From Bacillus sp. JCM 19058 (lineage in GTDB: Bacteria; Bacillota; Bacilli; Bacillales_H; Bacillaceae_D), in NCBI GenBank assembly GCA_001310555.1, contig BAXO01000020.1, positions 3,356-67,355 of the forward strand: a stretch of DNA of 64,000 nucleotides. Direction: 5' to 3'. The notes below the pieces were generated by a model. The model worked only from the letters and a program-made list of their open reading frames with translations, made no database searches and was not told the origin of the DNA. The translations under genes and the position numbers were made by a program. Shown here in pieces: positions 52,631 through 63,700 of this stretch (position 1 is the first letter of the stretch; every line of letters starts with the position of its first letter).

Positions 52631-55600
52631 TTATCTATAAACAGGTACATCAAAGTATAAAGTGTAATTATCAATCATATTATACAAACTTTCTATATTG
52701 TTTACTTGCTTTACCGCCCAACCAATATCAGTCGCGTACTGATAGGTGGCAGGACTTTGAGGATTCCATCTCATTTTATATAAAGTATCTTGTTTTCTTG
52801 ATGAATGTATATAGGAGTTTGCAATAAATTGTGCGCCACCTACAATTGCTTTTTCAGGAGTATCCCATCCTTGCTTATAAGCATATTCTGAGCCACATTG
52901 CAGAGCACAACCGTCCCTGGCACCAATGCCAAACATGTTATAAACTACTTTTGGTGAAACACTCTTTCCATCTACTTCTGTAACCCTTACCCCCCTCGCC
53001 AGGGTTGATGACCCATTTCCCGTTTCAAGTAAAGCGTGCGATATCAAATAAATTTCATTTATTCGATGGGTTCTGCTTGCATTCGAAAAAGCAGAACCTT
53101 GCCCATGCAAAATACCTTTATTATTCAATATTTTATTCAATTCACTTACATCTACTCCAGTACTTCTTGAAAGCTCTAAGAATTGAAAGTAGGAACTAGT
53201 ACCTTGACTAAAATTATTTGGATTAACATAACGTTCAACGTCGCTGCGCTTTGCGTTCTTAAACGGCCCATAGCTAACCTCATACCAATCTCCTACTTGA
53301 CCTAGTAAGTTAACTGCTCTTCCATTGCTTAACGAACCAACAATCCAGCTTGTGTTATTTGGGGCCTCCCTGACATTTAAAGAGGTTGCAGTTACTGTTC
53401 CTCTCTTCGGAAAGCTACTTTTATTTTCTACATTTACAAAATTTTTATGAATATAAGACTTCTGATTTCGATAGGCATCAGTTTGCGGCGCAACCCTCAT
53501 TTGTGCATCCAACATCTGACTCAGAGTAAGATTATAATTTGTATAGCTGTAATGTTTGACAGGGCCTCTTAGTACATCAGCTTGCCTAACAAACCCAACA
53601 CGTCCCGATAATATGACCCGATACCAATTGGGACCATACTCATTTACAATCGGATATTGTTCATCTTTATTAATAATAGCAAAAGGAACTAGGCTTCCCG
53701 ATGTATTATCATAGACTTCTAGATTTTTAGCGGCTGTGAATATACTTGGTGAATTTTTAAAAGAGGTATTTATATTCCTTAATACTTTTCCGTCACTTGG
53801 AATCGTGTCAGCAGCACGTATATACCCATAACCTGTCGCAAAATCAATCCGGTGCCAATTGGTTCCGTACGCACTTACTCTTGGATAAACCTCGCCTTGT
53901 TGTATAGTCCCCATTGAAATTAAGCGCCCTGTGCTATTATCATACACGGGTGTATTTCTTATAACTTCAAAGAACTTATCTGATTCCCTAAAATCTCTCG
54001 GTGTATTGTAGGTAACATCTGCTTCCCTTACATAACCAACACGACCTGATACGTCTACTCTAAACCAGTTTGGTCCATAGTCCCCGATGATTGGATAACT
54101 TTTCCCGCTATCCAATTCTGCAAAAGGAATTAAACTCCCAGATGTATTATCATAGACAGCAACATTTCTCTTGGGAGTAATCGTTATGGATACATTATTG
54201 TAAGACTGATTGATGTTCTTCAAACCTTTTCCGTCGTGCGGGATGGTATCCGAAGCACGTATGTACCCATAACCATTCCCAAATTCAATCCGGTGCCAAT
54301 TCGCTCCGTAAGCACTCACCCTCGGATATACCTCACCTTGTTTCAATATCCCCATTCTCACTAGACTGCCACTACTATTATCGTAAATTTGAGTATCTCT
54401 CAATGTTTGGAAGTATTTATCTTTATCGTTAAAATCCCTAGGTATATTTGCTGATACATCTGCTTCCCTTACATAACCAACACGACCTGATACGTCTACT
54501 CTAAACCAGTTTGGTCCATAGTCCCCGATGATTGGATAACTTTTCCCGCTATCCAATTCTGCAAAAGGAATTAAACTCCCAGATGTATTATCATAGACAG
54601 CAACATTTCTCTTAGGGGTAATCGTTATGGATACATTATTGTAAGACTGATTGATGTTCTTCAAACCTTTTCCGTCGTGCGGGATGGTATCCGAAGCACG
54701 TATGTACCCATAACCATTCCCAAATTCAATCCGGTGCCAATTCGCTCCGTAAGCACTCACCCTCGGATATACCTCACCTTGTTTCAATATCCCCATTCTC
54801 ACTAGACTGCCGCTACTATTATCGTAAATTGCAGTGTTTTTCAATGCTTGAAAAAAATTTTGTATCATCCGTGAAGGACAGAGTCGCCAACGATGAGTTG
54901 CTTATTCCTCCCGTTTGTTCTTCTTCATCGATCTTATTTAAAATACGTTGTTCATCTTCTTCATTATCTGTTTCAGGTGTTAAATCAACACTTGAATCAT
55001 GGTCATTTTCTTGAATTTCTTCAAGTTCTACTTGTTTTTTATCCTCCTCCCCCTTGTTTTCGTCAATTGGCTGTTCTTTGTCTTGTTCAGGTTTAGTATT
55101 ATTATCGATGTCATTTACATTTTCTGTTTTATCTTCTGTAGTAACCAGATCTGCCTTATCAATTATACCAATTTGATTACCTATAACAGTCACATAATTT
55201 TCCTCATCCTCTTCAGTAAAAAACACAGTTCTACCATTATTGATAGTAGCAATAATTGTCTCTTCACTAGACTTTACTTCAATTTCACTTGAAGTAATTA
55301 ACTTACCGAGGAATTTAATATCCTCAATAGAAGACCAATCCATCTCTTTTGAAGAATGTTCATACACTTCCACAGCTTCTTTGTCTACAATCATCCATTC
55401 TTGGTTCCACTGAATTTGATATGTATCTTCAACTTCAATAGCTTTAAAAATAGAACCTTCTTTTATCGTACCATAGGGCTCAGTTTCATCCTTGAAAAAT
55501 ACATCAGCATCTTCAATAATTTGAATTATAAGCTCCTCATCCATATCTTTGGCACTATATGCTTGAGCTATAATGGGCTCATAAAAACTTGTAGTAATTA

Positions 55601-55637
55601 TAAGCAGAGCCATAAATAGGTATATTATCCTTTTCAT
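52631..55637 (-). CDS. Secreted N-acetylglucosaminidase with SH3-like repeats (one frameshift)
   Basis: A large autolysin-type protein, about 1001 residues. Signal peptide (1-26), an N-terminal beta region, a Glu/Asp-rich linker (about 165-255), then three 147-residue repeat units, each with two SH3-like modules marked YDNSSGSLVRMG...YPRVSAYGANWHRI...GYGYIRASD. Units 1 and 2 are almost identical, unit 3 has diverged. A further SH3b module (TATSLNVREAPNNTSWIVGS) and a GH73 glucosaminidase domain follow, with catalytic Glu in ISHALLETGNGSSTLARG and YNMFGIGARDG. The A7 run at 54851-54857 is one too long. It should cut wall glycan at GlcNAc. GGGGAGG precedes the start. Confidence 0.88.
54019..54395 (-). 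repeat. Near-identical direct repeat, copy 2
   Basis: About 375 bases nearly identical to 54460-54836, offset by exactly 441 bases (147 codons), inside the glucosaminidase gene. It encodes the end of unit 1 to 2 boundary and most of repeat unit 2. High DNA identity, including silent positions, indicates recent duplication or gene conversion. Confidence 0.9.
54460..54836 (-). repeat. Near-identical direct repeat, copy 1
   Basis: The partner of 54019-54395; only a few bases differ across the block (for example the TTGGG/TAGGG difference in the NVAVYDN region). The third protein repeat (53560-53960) is clearly related at protein level but not at DNA level. Confidence 0.9.
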
Positions 55638-55874
55638 CAATAATAGTCCTCCCCTTTTTATCTAATCGGTACTAGTATACTATTAATATAGTCACTATTA
55701 AAGGGGGCTTTACTATACTAATCGAAACATAATAAAAAATAACTAACAATCGAATTAAAAAGTAACAAGCAATAAGGCATTTATACCTATAATCAAACAT
55801 CAACTAAGCAAACTTTTGGGTAAGAGCTAATTTTAAATCAATTTTTGTAGTTAGTGAATTTATTAGACTTAAAG

Positions 55875-55904
55875 AAAGCTACCCGGGAGCCTCCAGATAG
55901 CTTT
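55875..55904 (-). terminator. Probable terminator after tagH
   Basis: AAAGCTA (55875-55881) pairs with TAGCTTT (55898-55904) with a partly paired GC-rich interior; the minus strand continues TTTCTTTAAG. About 80 bases past the tagH stop. Confidence 0.55.
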
Positions 55905-55982
55905 AAATTATTCAGATAGGATAGGTCATAACCTCTATATGTAGAAATTACAGCGTTTACAGCCCCGTTTTACCACTACTCT

Positions 55983-57581
55983 TCACTCTACCGAAGAAAT
56001 GCTCATAAGCCGCTCACTGAAATTAACCACAAAATAAAAATTGTCTATTTGAAAAGTAACGAAACCTTCGTTAGTGGGCGATTCTAAATAAGATTTTAAT
56101 TGATCCCCTTCAATATTATGAACTACGATTGTTTCAACAGTTCCTTCAGAATTTGCTTTAAAACTAACATTATTTTGAGGCATAATTATTACTTTATTCC
56201 CTAATGCATCCTCCTCTTCGTGCATAGCTCCTTGGAACTTATTCTTCAATTCATCTAAATCAAAATGCAGATGTGCTATATAATATTCGTAAGAGCTTGT
56301 AAATTCTGTAGGAAGAAATTCCACTAACTGCGCAAGCGTTTCAAATTTTGTTATGCTATTAAATGATGGATTTATTTTAACCTCTTTCGCTTGAAGATAA
56401 TATTTTTTTTCTATCTCATCAGTCGAAATAGAGTAGACCTTACCATCCATCAGCTCTTCCAACACCCAAACCTCTGAAGAAAAAGCTAACTCCCCTACAG
56501 CTTCCCTTAAAGTAGCGTCGTTATATATTGAAACTGATTCTTCTATGATAAGACCATTAGAATTAATCATAATTTCAGTCGGTACTGCTTCTTCCTCTTC
56601 ATCAAGTTCTATTTCATCTTGCGGTTCATCTATAGCTTGAAAATGACCAAAAAAAAGCTTTTACTGCCTGTTGATTTAACAACAAAATTGAACTTAACAG
56701 GAAACAGGCAAAAAGGACGCAAACCTGGGTTAAAAATTTCGCTTGTATTTTCTTATCGATTGAGCCGGTAGAACGACTCCTCCTACTTCTTCCTTTCGAT
56801 TGTTTTAACATCATATCTGTCTTATACTTTTTCTTTTCTTTTTTACTTAAGCTATTAAACCAATTTATAAAGACTTTATAGTTTTTAATAACTGACTTTG
56901 CTTCTCCAAACTCCTTCAATTCACCAAAATGAATCCAAAGTACCCGATCGGAAATTTTTTCCATTTGAGAGATAGAGTGACTTATAAAGAAGATCGTTTT
57001 CCCTTTTTTTTTAAATTCATCTATCTTATCTATACATTTTTGGGTGAATGTAGGATCACCGACAGATAAAGCTTCATCAACTACGAGAATATCTGGGTTT
57101 GTATGAACAGAGATCGCAAAGCCTAATCGTGACTTCATTCCTGATGAATAGCTTTTAACAGGTTGTTTTATAAATTCCCCAATATCAGCAAACTCTATAA
57201 TTTTAGGAGTAACCTTCTCAATCTCCTCTTTGCTCAACCCATGCATTAAACACTTCAATTCAATATTCTCATACCCACTTAAAGCATTATTTAGTCCAAC
57301 AGATATCGCGATTAATGAGGTCTCCCCATTTACAGAAATTGTTCCTGATGATGGGGGAACCACTTCTGATAGGATATTTGACAAAGTCGATTTACCCGAT
57401 CCATTAATGCCTATAATGCCAATAGTTTCTCCTTCATATACTTCAAATGATACATCCCTAAGAGCAAAAAAAATGCTTTCTTTTCAAACTCGAAAAAAAA
57501 GATATCAAGAATCTTATCTGACTTTTTCTCAAAAAGGCTATATTGTTTTGATACTGATTCAAATTTAACTTTAGGCCTCAT
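55983..57581 (-). CDS. tagH: Teichoic acid ABC exporter ATPase TagH with extracellular domain (three frameshifts)
   Basis: The ATPase of wall teichoic acid export. The N-terminal ABC domain has [20 protein letters not shown], Walker [32 protein letters not shown], Walker [12 protein letters not shown] and [10 protein letters not shown], then [14 protein letters not shown] typical of TagH. A membrane helix (about 300-325), an acidic linker and an extracellular alpha/beta domain of about 190 residues follow, as in B. subtilis TagH (527 residues). A8 at 57493-57500, A8 at 57466-57473 and A8 at 56649-56656 are one too long; the last makes the C-terminal domain look like a separate gene. Corrected length 531. 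Confidence 0.92.
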
Positions 57582-57599
57582 ATTATGGGAGCTCCAATT

Positions 57600-58407
57600 T
57601 TACAAATAATCAACAAAGTGCTTTCTAAATTTTATATGAATAAATGAACCGATTAAAAGTATCAGTAAAGTAAAAAGCCAAAAATAGAGCATATATATTA
57701 AGTCCTGATAAAACCAGCCTTGTCCTAAAAAAAAGTATTTCTAAAACCATCAATCAAATAATAGAGTGGATTTAGCTTTAACATTACCTGAAATTGTTCA
57801 GGCAGTCTTGATGGAACCCAAAAAAATTGGAGTTAAGAAAAAAAAGCATACGCACCATTGATTGTAATAAAATCTGGTAATCGCGTACTATCGTTGCAAG
57901 AGTAGAATTAAATATGCTTATTGCAAAAATAAACACAAAAAGAGAAACCAGATAATAAGGAAGCTGAAGCAAATAGATCCCGGAATTTATCTGATTGACT
58001 ATAAGAATTAAACCAATAAAAAATAACATAACAATAAAACTTACTGCATTCCCAACGATCGTAATGGAGGGAAGGACACTGACTGGAAACTTCATTTTTG
58101 AAACTAAATTGACCTTTGAAAAAACACTATTAGATGCCTGTGTCACAGTAGCGCTAATATAAAACCATGGAACTAGGCCCAGCACTAGCCAGACAAAGAA
58201 AGGGGTATCTCCAACAGGAGCCCCTTCTCTAATGCCAATTCCAAAGACAAACCAAAATACAGATATTTGTAAAACAGGATTTAAAAACTGCCAGAGCATT
58301 CCAAGATAATGCATTTGATACTTACTTTTAAGCTCATAGGCAGCCAATCGAAAAATCAAATGACGATTATCCAATTGTTCTTTTAAAACCTGATAAATAA
58401 ATGTCAT
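57600..58407 (-). CDS. tagG: Teichoic acid ABC exporter permease TagG (three frameshifts)
   Basis: The membrane partner of TagH, moving lipid-linked teichoic acid outwards. ABC-2 permease with six helices: [52 protein letters not shown] and the late block [16 protein letters not shown] with [13 protein letters not shown]8 at 57838-57845 and A7 at 57821-57827 are one too long and A8 at 57727-57734 is off by one. Corrected length is 268 residues, ending RKHFVDYL. Its ATG overlaps the wecC-like stop (ATGA); tagH follows 18 bases later. Confidence 0.92.
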
Positions 58408-59683
58408 ACAACACTAACTTCTTTCTTTATAAATTCATGTAAATTACCAAAATTAACTAAATCAAAGTCAGTAGCCCATTTACTAATCACATTTTTTTGT
58501 GTCAAAGATTTGCTTGTTGGACATACGGTTAAGTTTACTCCATTCTAATTCTTTAAATTCATTATGATCTGTTAAAATAACGATTAAATCCGCTCCATTT
58601 GTTGCTTCCTCAATATCACTAATCACGAATTCATTCTTTACATGCGGATCATATGAACGGACTTGATAAAGGTTTTCGGCAATTAATTTCTCTCTAATCT
58701 CCATTGCAGGACTTTCCCGAATATCATCGACATTTCCTTTATATGTTAAACCAAATAGGGTTACTGTACTGCCTTTTACTTTCTCCATTAATGTATTAAT
58801 ATTTTCAACTACATAGTCAGGCATTGATGTATTGATCGAACGTGCCAAATTAATCATTTTAGCTGACTCAGGCGCCTTAGATACAATAAAGTACGGATCC
58901 ACTGCCAAACAATGGCCGCCAACACCAGGTCCAGGAGTATGCAGATTCACTCGTGGGTGTTTGTTAGCCATTGAAATAACATCTAGCGTATTAATGTTAA
59001 GTTCATTACATACTTTTGTTAATTCATTGGCTAGAGCGATATTGACGTCTCTAAATGTATTTTCCATTAACTTAGACATTTCAGCAGTTCTAGCTTCTGT
59101 TTCGATAATTTCTCCTTTTACAAACGTCTCGTACACAGCAGCACCTGCCTTTGTACATGCCGGGGTGACACCACCAACAATCCGATTGTTATAAATCAAC
59201 TCATGCATGATCTGTCCCGGCAAGACACGCTCAGGACAATGTACGAGAAAAATATCGACACCTACTTCAAACCCTGAGGCTTCAACTAATGGTCTGATAT
59301 GATCATCCATACTACGAGGAGCAATTGTCGATTCAACAATCAATACATTTCCTTTTTCTAAATATGGTAGTACCGTATTCACTGCACCAATTACATAGGT
59401 TAGATCACATGATTTATGAAGATCATCATTATTAGGGGTCGGAACTGAAATAATAAAAGCGTCTGCTTTTTCAGGTTTAAGGTCAACTCTGAAAAGCCCT
59501 TTTTTTAATAACCTCTTCCAAAGCATCTTGCAAGCCAGGCTCTTCAATGTGGATTCGTCCTGAATTTAAAGAATCTATGACTTCCTGTTTAACATCTACT
59601 CCTAGAACGTTTACTCCGTGATTAGCAAACATTATCGAAGTGGGTAAACCAATATAACCAAGCCCCACAGTACACAACTTCAA
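58404..59683 (-). CDS. wecC: UDP-N-acetyl-D-mannosaminuronate dehydrogenase-like (two frameshifts)
   Basis: A nucleotide-sugar 6-dehydrogenase: two NAD-dependent oxidations turn a UDP-hexosamine into the uronic acid. NAD-binding start CTVGLGYIGLPTSIMFANHG, FIISVPTPNND, VESTIAPRSMDDHI, NTFRDVNIALANELTKVCN (Lys/Asn site), HPRVNLHTPGPGVGGHCLAVDP with the catalytic Cys, and GLTYKGNVDDIRESPAME. The HPR-GPGVGGHC form is that of WecC rather than UDP-glucose dehydrogenase. T7 at 59510-59516 and T7 at 58492-58498 are one too long. Length 425. The start is TTG behind AAGGAGG. It suggests an aminouronic acid in the surface polymer. Confidence 0.9.
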
Positions 59684-59704
59684 TTTAATTGCCTCCTTAA
59701 AGTT

Positions 59705-60728
59705 CTAAAAAATAGCTTTATCATTAAATTCCACATTTACCAAATCAAGTACCATATGTTCCCACTTATTTGTTATTTCTCCTATGCTAAAGTGTTTTCT
59801 AATATAGGCCTTTAGACTTTCAGAATCGATGGCCTCGTCTTTTGAATTAAGAGAATGGACTTGCTTGATTCCTTCAGACACATCTTTATGAATGAAATCT
59901 TTAGGATAAATTGTATCGCTTCCGTCCCAATTCAATATAATCGGATAAGCACCTGATGCCATTCCTTCACTCGGGGAAAGATGAAAACTCTCGAAATCGC
60001 TTGTAGATAATACATATCCTATTTTGGTTAGCCATAAATCTATGTCATTACCAAACCCATCAAAGATTACAGAGTCCCTCCAGGGTGCAGTTTCTATTCG
60101 CTCAAAAACTTTTTCAAAGTAGTTCCGTTCATCTTCTTTATTCCATAACCAAGTATAATCTTGTGGCAGCTTTCCTTTTATATAAAGTTTATATCTATTA
60201 TCCTTTTGCCATAGTCCTTCAAAAATATCTACAGCTAAATCTAATCTTTTCCTTTTGGGACATATTCCAATTATACCTAAGTTATATTTTGAGTTTTTAT
60301 CTTTCTTCTTGTTAAATTTCTCTAAATCAACAACATTATAGATCATTATCATTTTATCTCTGGGTAATTTTAGTAACCTATAAAATTCCTCAAAGACATA
60401 AGGAGAAATAGCAACTATTTTATCAATTTTATTCATGCTGAATTGTTTTGGATAAACTGTATCCTTCTCTTGTAAATGCATTCTCACTATTAATTTTTGA
60501 TGACTTTTTTTTGTGATTAGAATACCAAACTGCATTTCCCAGCCCCCATTCGCAAATAATTATATCTGCCCACTCCAAACAATCAAAGCTTTGTTGTTCA
60601 TTATGAATATTATGCCCTTCCCATTTATCAATTTTCACTAGAAAATTTGATGACTCCTGAAAGAATTTAATTAGAGGTTGGGCAAATTTCAAATCGTGTC
60701 CTGCAAAAAGAATATTATACTTTTTCAT
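59705..60728 (-). CDS. Glycosyltransferase, GT4-like (one frameshift)
   Basis: A GT-B glycosyltransferase of about 340 residues. The N-terminal half begins YNILFAGHDLKFAQPLIKFF, and KIDKIVAISPYVFEEFYRLL precedes the hinge; the C-terminal half has NLGIIGICPKRKRLDLAVDI and the nucleotide-sugar site STSDFESFHLSPSEGMASGA (E-x7-E pattern). The T8 run at 60515-60522 is one too long. TGAG-GTT precedes the ATG, which follows the stop of the giant glycosyltransferase by 9 bases. Specificity is unknown. Confidence 0.82.
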
Positions 60729-60737
60729 TGTATAACC

Positions 60738-63700
60738 TCAAATTCTAATAATATTATCATACTTTTCTAGTTCATGTTTTCCGAATGTTAATCCGTTTTT
60801 CAAATAATTAAATTTGTCATTACTATAGAACGTTTTTCCGTACTTAAAAAAAACTTAAATAAATCAGCCTCGTTTTCAAAATGAGCTAAAACATCTTCTA
60901 AACTCAGCCCGGTATATGCACTAGTCTTTGCTATTGTACTAGATACGTTTAAGCCGTTTACTAATTCATATTCTCTTCCAGAATTCAATTCTTCCAATTT
61001 GCCGTCACTCAAAATATAATGTGTTTTTTTACCTACAAAATCGTCATCAGAGTACTTTGTAGCTAACATTAAATCTAATAAATAATTATTAGAGTAGTAA
61101 TCGTTTTTATTAAAATAACAAATATAAGGGGTATCAATCCAATCCATTATATTAGAATAGTTATGCATGAAACTTCGGATAAATGTTTGTATTCCACTAT
61201 GGTTATATTTATTAAACACATCGATATAACCTTCAAAAGTGTCAATTAAAACATTTAATTTTTTTCTTTTCATAATTTTGCTCATTAAATTGATTTAAAA
61301 TACTTTCAAATTCTGATCTAGTTTTTGCAAACCCTATAACAGTTATTTCAGGAAGTTCAAGATCATAATTTAATCCAATATTATCGACTATTAATTTCAA
61401 TCGATGAGAATAAGTATGCTTATTCAACACTTCTCGAATACCTTTAACACTTTTTTCTCTATATATTTTTTCGTCATACAATAAATCTTCAAATGAACAA
61501 TCTAGTTCTTCGTGGTTTTCCGACATATAAATTAAATCATCGAAAACCTTGGAGATTCCCAGTGCATATGTGCTTACAATAGGCGTACCACATGCCAGCC
61601 CTTCGAAAACCCTCCTTGAAAACATCGTAGGTGAATTTTTGACAGTATTGACATTAATCATAACTTTGTAACCTTTGTATGCTTTATCAATTTCAAAGTA
61701 TTGCAAATTTCCTTTTATAAATTTTTGAAAACGGTCTGGAAATCTATGATTTGGCATCTCTCCTTTTTGACTAGAGAGGTAATTCCGATCAAAAATTTCT
61801 AAACCAAACTTAGATGCAGAATCTAATAAGCGATCCATATCGATACATCTTTCTTTATGAAGTTTATAATAGGAGCCAGCAAAACAAGCCTTATTAATTC
61901 TATCTTCGGCAATCTTTATAGGATTATGAATTACGGGCTGAGCTGCGAATGGTAAAGCAAATACATTCTCATGTCCAGCTTTTTCCTTATATTTTGGGAT
62001 CATATTTTCGTCGGTGGTATAAATGTAGTCAAATCTTTTAGCAGTTTCTATAAAACGGTCAAAATGAACCGGGTCCTCTTTATTCCAAAATACAGTTGGG
62101 AAGTTATTCTGTTTACACCATTCAACAAGTGAATAAAGTGAGCTCATATTTTCTTCTCCGTAATAGCCTACTTTTTTTGTTCCATTCTCCTCCATTACCA
62201 TTCCAAGCAGATTCAACCATTACTAAATCCGGAGATTCTTGCTCTAAAACTTCTCTCCAATTTGTTGGAGAAAGTTTAATTAATTCACACTCATATTGAA
62301 ATGAAGCAGCTGTAAAATCATCAAATATAACCGCCATTTTTAATTTTTTTAAATCCTTTGACGGAAGCAATTTTAGCTGATGAACTTCAAATTTGTCAAC
62401 AAAATTTAAGGTATCATTATTTTCTATGGATCTACTTCATTAATAGTGATATTATTGACTTTGAAATTGCCTTTCCCACTGAATCTTAGCGCTACTCTAA
62501 ACTGATTAACTTCCTTTTGGGGTTTTACAATAGTTTTAGAGTTTAATTTAAGTTGTAGTACTTGTATCTTCTTATCTTTAGAATAACCAACAAACATAGG
62601 TTCAATAGTCATACCTTCTTCATAATCAGACTCTATAAGACATTCATACTCATAGCCCTGCTTAATAGTTAAGAGATGATTTATAGGAAGCAAATTAAAA
62701 CTATTATTATTTTCCTTGTATGACATATATGCGATTAAACCCGAATCTATTTCACTCTTACCTATAAGAGAGTTGGTAGTTTTTGATTCCAAAGTAACCT
62801 TTTCATTAGCTGGGTGCCAATCTTTGGGGTTTAAACTAAGCCTTAAAGAATTGATCACTTTGATCGGAGCTGTGTTAACCGCTATAGTAATGTCTTTAAA
62901 AAAACCATTACCTAAAACTTTTATAATAGCTTTAATTTGATCAAGATTTTCTTTAAACTGTATATCCTTCATTTGATTAAAGGCTATTTCATGCATTTCA
63001 ATATTCTTTCCATTTCTATACCCTAATAATATTAAACTTAACTGTACATCCCCTTTGCTATCAACACTTGGGAATATTGTAGTACATTCCCTTTTAAAGG
63101 AATTGAGCTGAAATGCAGCCTCTGTAATCAAATTTTGGGGAAATAAATAACTGAATTGTTTTCCTTTTAATTCGCTCTGAAAAAAATCTCCTTGTGGAAA
63201 ATAAGTAAGACTTTTACTCTTTTCCCACCCCAGTAATAGAGAAGAATCAAGGTATAACCTATTTTTAAAATCCCCCCACCTTTTCCTTTCAGGTATATTC
63301 ATATCTCTCGAAATCCAATAACCGATATTATTTATACTTATATTTGAAATACTAAAGCTACCAATCCCTAGTATCCTTATAGAAAGCCTTATAAATTTAA
63401 CACCTTCAGGTATTGAAATAACTTTATTACTGTTAAGGTTCACTTGAGCGTTTTCCATTTTTTTCAATGTCATTATAATAAATAATAAATAACTGAACCT
63501 CTAAACTATTTGACTTTTCTCCATTAAATTTTATCACTAATTTATCATCAGTCAATGAGATTGGATTTTCGGGTAACAAATTAAAATTACTATTATACTC
63601 TTTGTAGGAAATATAATGAGGCTTATCTCCGTCTGAACCAATAAAGTAACTATCATTACTACTATCATATTTAATAGAATTAGGAATAAACCACTTATTT

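Noticed and set aside
54019..54836. A CRISPR array or tandem-repeat locus.
   Set aside because: The unit is 441 bases, in frame and protein-coding, with no short repeats and spacers.
55983..56570. A separate gene for a 195-residue unknown protein downstream of tagH.
   Set aside because: Removing one base from the A8 run at 56649-56656 joins it in frame to the TagH membrane helix, giving the normal TagH length and layout, so it is the extracellular domain of TagH.
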